Shown here: in pieces, positions 5,992-7,844 of the stretch | How the letters are laid out: the number at the start of each line of letters is the position of its first letter | How positions within the stretch are numbered: position 1 is the stretch's first letter | Assembly (NCBI GenBank): GCA_005885165.1 | Contig: VAXR01000038.1 | Location: 1-7,844 of the forward strand | Direction of reading: 5' to 3' | DNA length: 7,844 nt | DNA from: Actinomycetota bacterium | Lineage (GTDB): Bacteria > Actinomycetota > Thermoleophilia > Solirubrobacterales > Thermoleophilaceae | Notes under the pieces: model-generated | The model's input: the letters and a program-made list of their open reading frames with translations, nothing else | What the model was told of the DNA's origin: nothing | The model's database searches: none | Position numbers and translations under genes: made by a program

Positions 5992-6634
5992 CCGGGCTCC
6001 ACAGCCGACCCTCGACGAGGTCGCCGAGCCCCATCCAGAGCACGTTCATCAGGCGACCCGCCATCGCCTCCGCCGTCTCCTCGGGATGGTCGAGCCACCA
6101 GTCGGCGAGCGACTCGCCGGCCCCGACCATGGCTTGAGCGAGGATCTCCGGCTCGCCGCCCGGAACCACCTCGGCTCCACGCGCGCGCGCGTTCAGCTCG
6201 ATCTGCCGGCCCACCAGCTGCACCACGCGGCGCCGGGCGCGGGCGACCTGCTCGGAGGCCGGCCCGCCGGTGGCGGCGGCCTCCCGCCCGAGCACGCGCC
6301 ACTCGTGGCGATGCTCGCCCACGAAGCGGAAGAACGCGAGGAGCCTGAGCCAGAGCTGGCGCTCGGGATCCCGCTCCTCCCTCCCCGCCTCGTCGACCGC
6401 CTCCATAAGGCGCGTCCCGGCGTGGTCGATGCAGGCGAGGTAGAGGTCCTCCTTCGACCCGAAGTACGAGTAGACCATCGGCTTCGTCACCCCGGCGCCC
6501 GCCGCGATCTCGTCCATCGACGCGCCGTGGTAGCCGCGCTCGGCGAAGACGGCCACAGCCGCGTCGAGCATCTGCGGCTCGCGTACGGCGCGTGGAACCT
6601 TCGTCCTGGCCTTGCTCTCCTTGGTGACCGACAT
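5975..6634 (-). CDS. TetR-family transcriptional regulator
   Basis: The 219-residue protein has the TetR N-terminal DNA-binding domain: helix 1 MLDAAVAVFAERGYHGASM (22-40), the helix-turn-helix DEIAAGAGVTKPMVYSYF (41-58) and the following GSKEDLYLACI. The C-terminal helices (about 80-200) form the variable ligand-binding and dimerisation domain, so the ligand cannot be read. ATG 6634 has AAGAGG at 6649-6644 nine bases ahead; a GTG three bases upstream (6637) is also possible at six bases. A basic N-terminal tail precedes the domain. It is divergent from the flavin monooxygenase, with a perfect palindrome between them, so repression of that gene and autoregulation are the natural reading. The downstream glycosyltransferase probably overlaps its 3' end and may be co-regulated. 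Confidence 0.93.
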   Translation of the reverse strand: MSVTKESKARTKVPRAVREPQMLDAAVAVFAERGYHGASMDEIAAGAGVTKPMVYSYFGSKEDLYLACIDHAGTRLMEAVDEAGREERDPERQLWLRLLAFFRFVGEHRHEWRVLGREAAATGGPASEQVARARRRVVQLVGRQIELNARARGAEVVPGGEPEILAQAMVGAGESLADWWLDHPEETAEAMAGRLMNVLWMGLGDLVEGRLWSPAAEYS

Positions 6635-6639
6635 CACGT

Positions 6640-6667
6640 TTGACCTCTTACTGATCGGTAATATTAC
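6640..6667 (+). promoter_or_regulatory. Putative promoter of the flavin monooxygenase, leaderless
   Basis: TTGACC (6640-6645) and TATTAC (6662-6667) are separated by 16 bp and face the monooxygenase. A start at or just before A6677 would put the ATG at the very 5' end of the message, which agrees with the absence of any Shine-Dalgarno before it. The -10 element matches the consensus at four of six positions. This is prediction from pattern only. Confidence 0.45.
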
Positions 6668-6677
6668 CGCCTAGTAA
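6648..6677. promoter_or_regulatory. Two-tier perfect palindrome, likely TetR operator
   Basis: The core CGGTAATATTACCG (6656-6669) is a perfect 14-bp palindrome. It is flanked, after three unpaired bases on each side, by TTACT (6648-6652) and AGTAA (6673-6677), which are also perfectly complementary and share the same centre (6662/6663). The 30-bp element fills most of the gap between the divergent tetR and monooxygenase starts, overlaps the predicted -10 element and ends on the A of the monooxygenase ATG. Size and symmetry fit a site for one or two TetR dimers. It is also AT-rich against a very GC-rich background. Confidence 0.8.
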
Positions 6678-7844
6678 TGAAGGAACTGCCGGAACACGCC
6701 CGCATCGCGATCGTCGGCAGCGGCTTCGCCGGGCTCGGGCTGGGCATCCGCCTGCGCCAGGCGGGCGTCGAGGACTTCGTCCTCCTCGAGCGCGCGCACG
6801 AGGTCGGCGGCACGTGGCGCGACAACACCTACCCGGGCTGCCAGTGCGACGTCCCCTCCAGCCTCTACTCGTTCTCGTTCGCGCCGAACCCGCAATGGAC
6901 CAGGACGTTCTCCCACCAGCCCGAGATCCAGGACTACCTGGTGGAGTGCGCCGACCGCTTCGGCGTCCGCCCGCACGTCCGCTTCGGCCACGAGGCCCTG
7001 CAGGCGAGCTGGGAGGCGGCGGACCGGCGGTGGCGGATCGAGACGTCCGGCGGCGAGATGACCGCCGACGTCCTCGTGTCGGCGGTCGGCGGATTGAGCG
7101 AGCCCAGGCTTCCCGACATCCCCGGCATCGAGCGCTTCGAGGGCACGCTGTTCCACTCGGCGGCGTGGGACCACGCTCACGACCTGACGGACGAGCGCGT
7201 CGCCGTGATCGGGACAGGTGCATCCTCGATCCAGCTCATCCCCCGGATCCAGCCGCACGTCGGTCAGATGCACGTCTTCCAGCGGACGCCGGCGTGGGTG
7301 CTCCCCCACTCCGATCGCCCGGTAACGGCGATAGAGCGCGGGCTGTTCCGCAGGATCCCGGGGGCCCAGCGGCTGGTCCGCGCCGTCGTCTACGCGCTAC
7401 GCGAGCTGCTCGTGCTCGGGCTGACGGTGGACCGCCGCATCATGAAGCTGCCCGAGATGACCGGCCGCCGGCACCTGCGGTCACAGGTGGCGGATCCGGA
7501 GCTGCGGCGCAAGCTCATGCCGCGCTTCACGCTCGGCTGCAAGCGGATCCTGATCTCGAACGAGTACTACCCCGCGCTCACGCAGCCGAACGTCGAGGTG
7601 GTGACCGACGCCATCAGCGAGGTGCGCGAGCGCTCGATCGTGACCGCCGACGGCCGCGAGCGCCCGGTCGACACGATCATCTGCGGGACCGGCTTCCACG
7701 TGACCGACATGCCGGTTGCAAGGCGCGTCCGGGGCCGCGACGGCCTGACCCTCGACGAGGTCTGGCAGGGGAGCCCGCAGGCCTACCTCGGCACCACCGT
7801 CGCCGGCTTCCCGAACTTCTTCATGCTGACCGGCCCGAACACGG
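6677..7844 (+). CDS. Baeyer-Villiger flavin-containing monooxygenase (3' partial)
   Basis: The frame runs open from ATG 6677 to the window end, giving 389 residues; relatives are usually near 490-550, so about 100 or more are missing. The FAD-binding Rossmann motif is GSGFAG (14-19), followed by the family-typical GGTWRDNTYPGCQCD (44-58). The Baeyer-Villiger fingerprint FxGxxxHxxxWD is complete at 154-165 (FEGTLFHSAAWD). The NADPH Rossmann motif is GTGASS (179-184). By recalled comparison with phenylacetone monooxygenase, the Arg of GCKRILISNEYY (R290) corresponds to its catalytic Arg, and D58 to its active-site Asp. DTIICGTGF is the usual late motif. Type I enzymes of this kind insert oxygen next to a ketone using FAD and NADPH; the substrate is not readable. 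Divergent placement from tetR across a palindrome suggests inducible expression by a hydrophobic ketone or related compound. No Shine-Dalgarno precedes the ATG, in line with a leaderless message. Confidence 0.93.
   Translation, partial: MKELPEHARIAIVGSGFAGLGLGIRLRQAGVEDFVLLERAHEVGGTWRDNTYPGCQCDVPSSLYSFSFAPNPQWTRTFSHQPEIQDYLVECADRFGVRPHVRFGHEALQASWEAADRRWRIETSGGEMTADVLVSAVGGLSEPRLPDIPGIERFEGTLFHSAAWDHAHDLTDERVAVIGTGASSIQLIPRIQPHVGQMHVFQRTPAWVLPHSDRPVTAIERGLFRRIPGAQRLVRAVVYALRELLVLGLTVDRRIMKLPEMTGRRHLRSQVADPELRRKLMPRFTLGCKRILISNEYYPALTQPNVEVVTDAISEVRERSIVTADGRERPVDTIICGTGFHVTDMPVARRVRGRDGLTLDEVWQGSPQAYLGTTVAGFPNFFMLTGPNT

Noticed and set aside
4801..6348. A 515-codon open frame on the plus strand opposite the glycosyltransferase and tetR
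   Set aside because: Its product is Arg/Gln/Glu-rich and motif-free, and it spans two minus-strand genes with clear domains. Long antisense frames are expected at this GC content.

Overview
The window is GC-rich throughout, with G or C at nearly every third codon position, GTG starts and an F420-type oxidoreductase. This fits a high-GC actinobacterium. Several proteins resemble what I recall from Thermoleophilia/Solirubrobacterales, but that placement is an inference from gene style, not a database match. No rRNA, tRNA, CRISPR array, transposase or phage gene is visible.

Layout, left to right. (1) The disordered C-terminal tail of a protein that begins before the window (+, 3-518). (2) A small PRC-barrel-like protein (+, 539-937), whose upstream GTG start lies inside a 36-bp imperfect palindrome. 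(3) A 44-residue fragment on the minus strand (941-1075) that reads as the end of an Ig-like domain protein but has no gene body. (4) A minus-strand pair: a UdgX-type uracil-DNA glycosylase (1767-2408) followed by a TMEM175-like potassium channel (1076-1711). (5) Divergent from udgX, a LLM-class F420-dependent oxidoreductase (2466-3314), then a sigma-70 factor (3336-4433) with a region-1.1-like N-terminus and unusual residues where promoter contacts are normally made. (6) A polytopic GT-C-type glycosyltransferase (minus, 4417-5844 from the first usable GTG). Its reading frame continues upstream, without any ATG/GTG/TTG, through a first membrane helix and a DxxDE motif. (7) A TetR regulator (minus, 5975-6634), divergent from a Baeyer-Villiger flavin monooxygenase (+, 6677 to the window end, truncated).

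The clearest regulatory unit is the TetR/monooxygenase pair. The 42-bp gap between them contains a perfect two-tier palindrome that covers the likely promoter and touches the monooxygenase ATG, so TetR probably controls both directions. The glycosyltransferase lies directly behind tetR, overlapping its end if the extended start is right, and may be in the same regulon.

I found no wholly new multi-gene system. The best leads are the udgX gene with its variant nucleophile loop, the sigma factor with altered recognition residues, the glycosyltransferase lacking a canonical start, the two palindromes and the Ig-domain scar.
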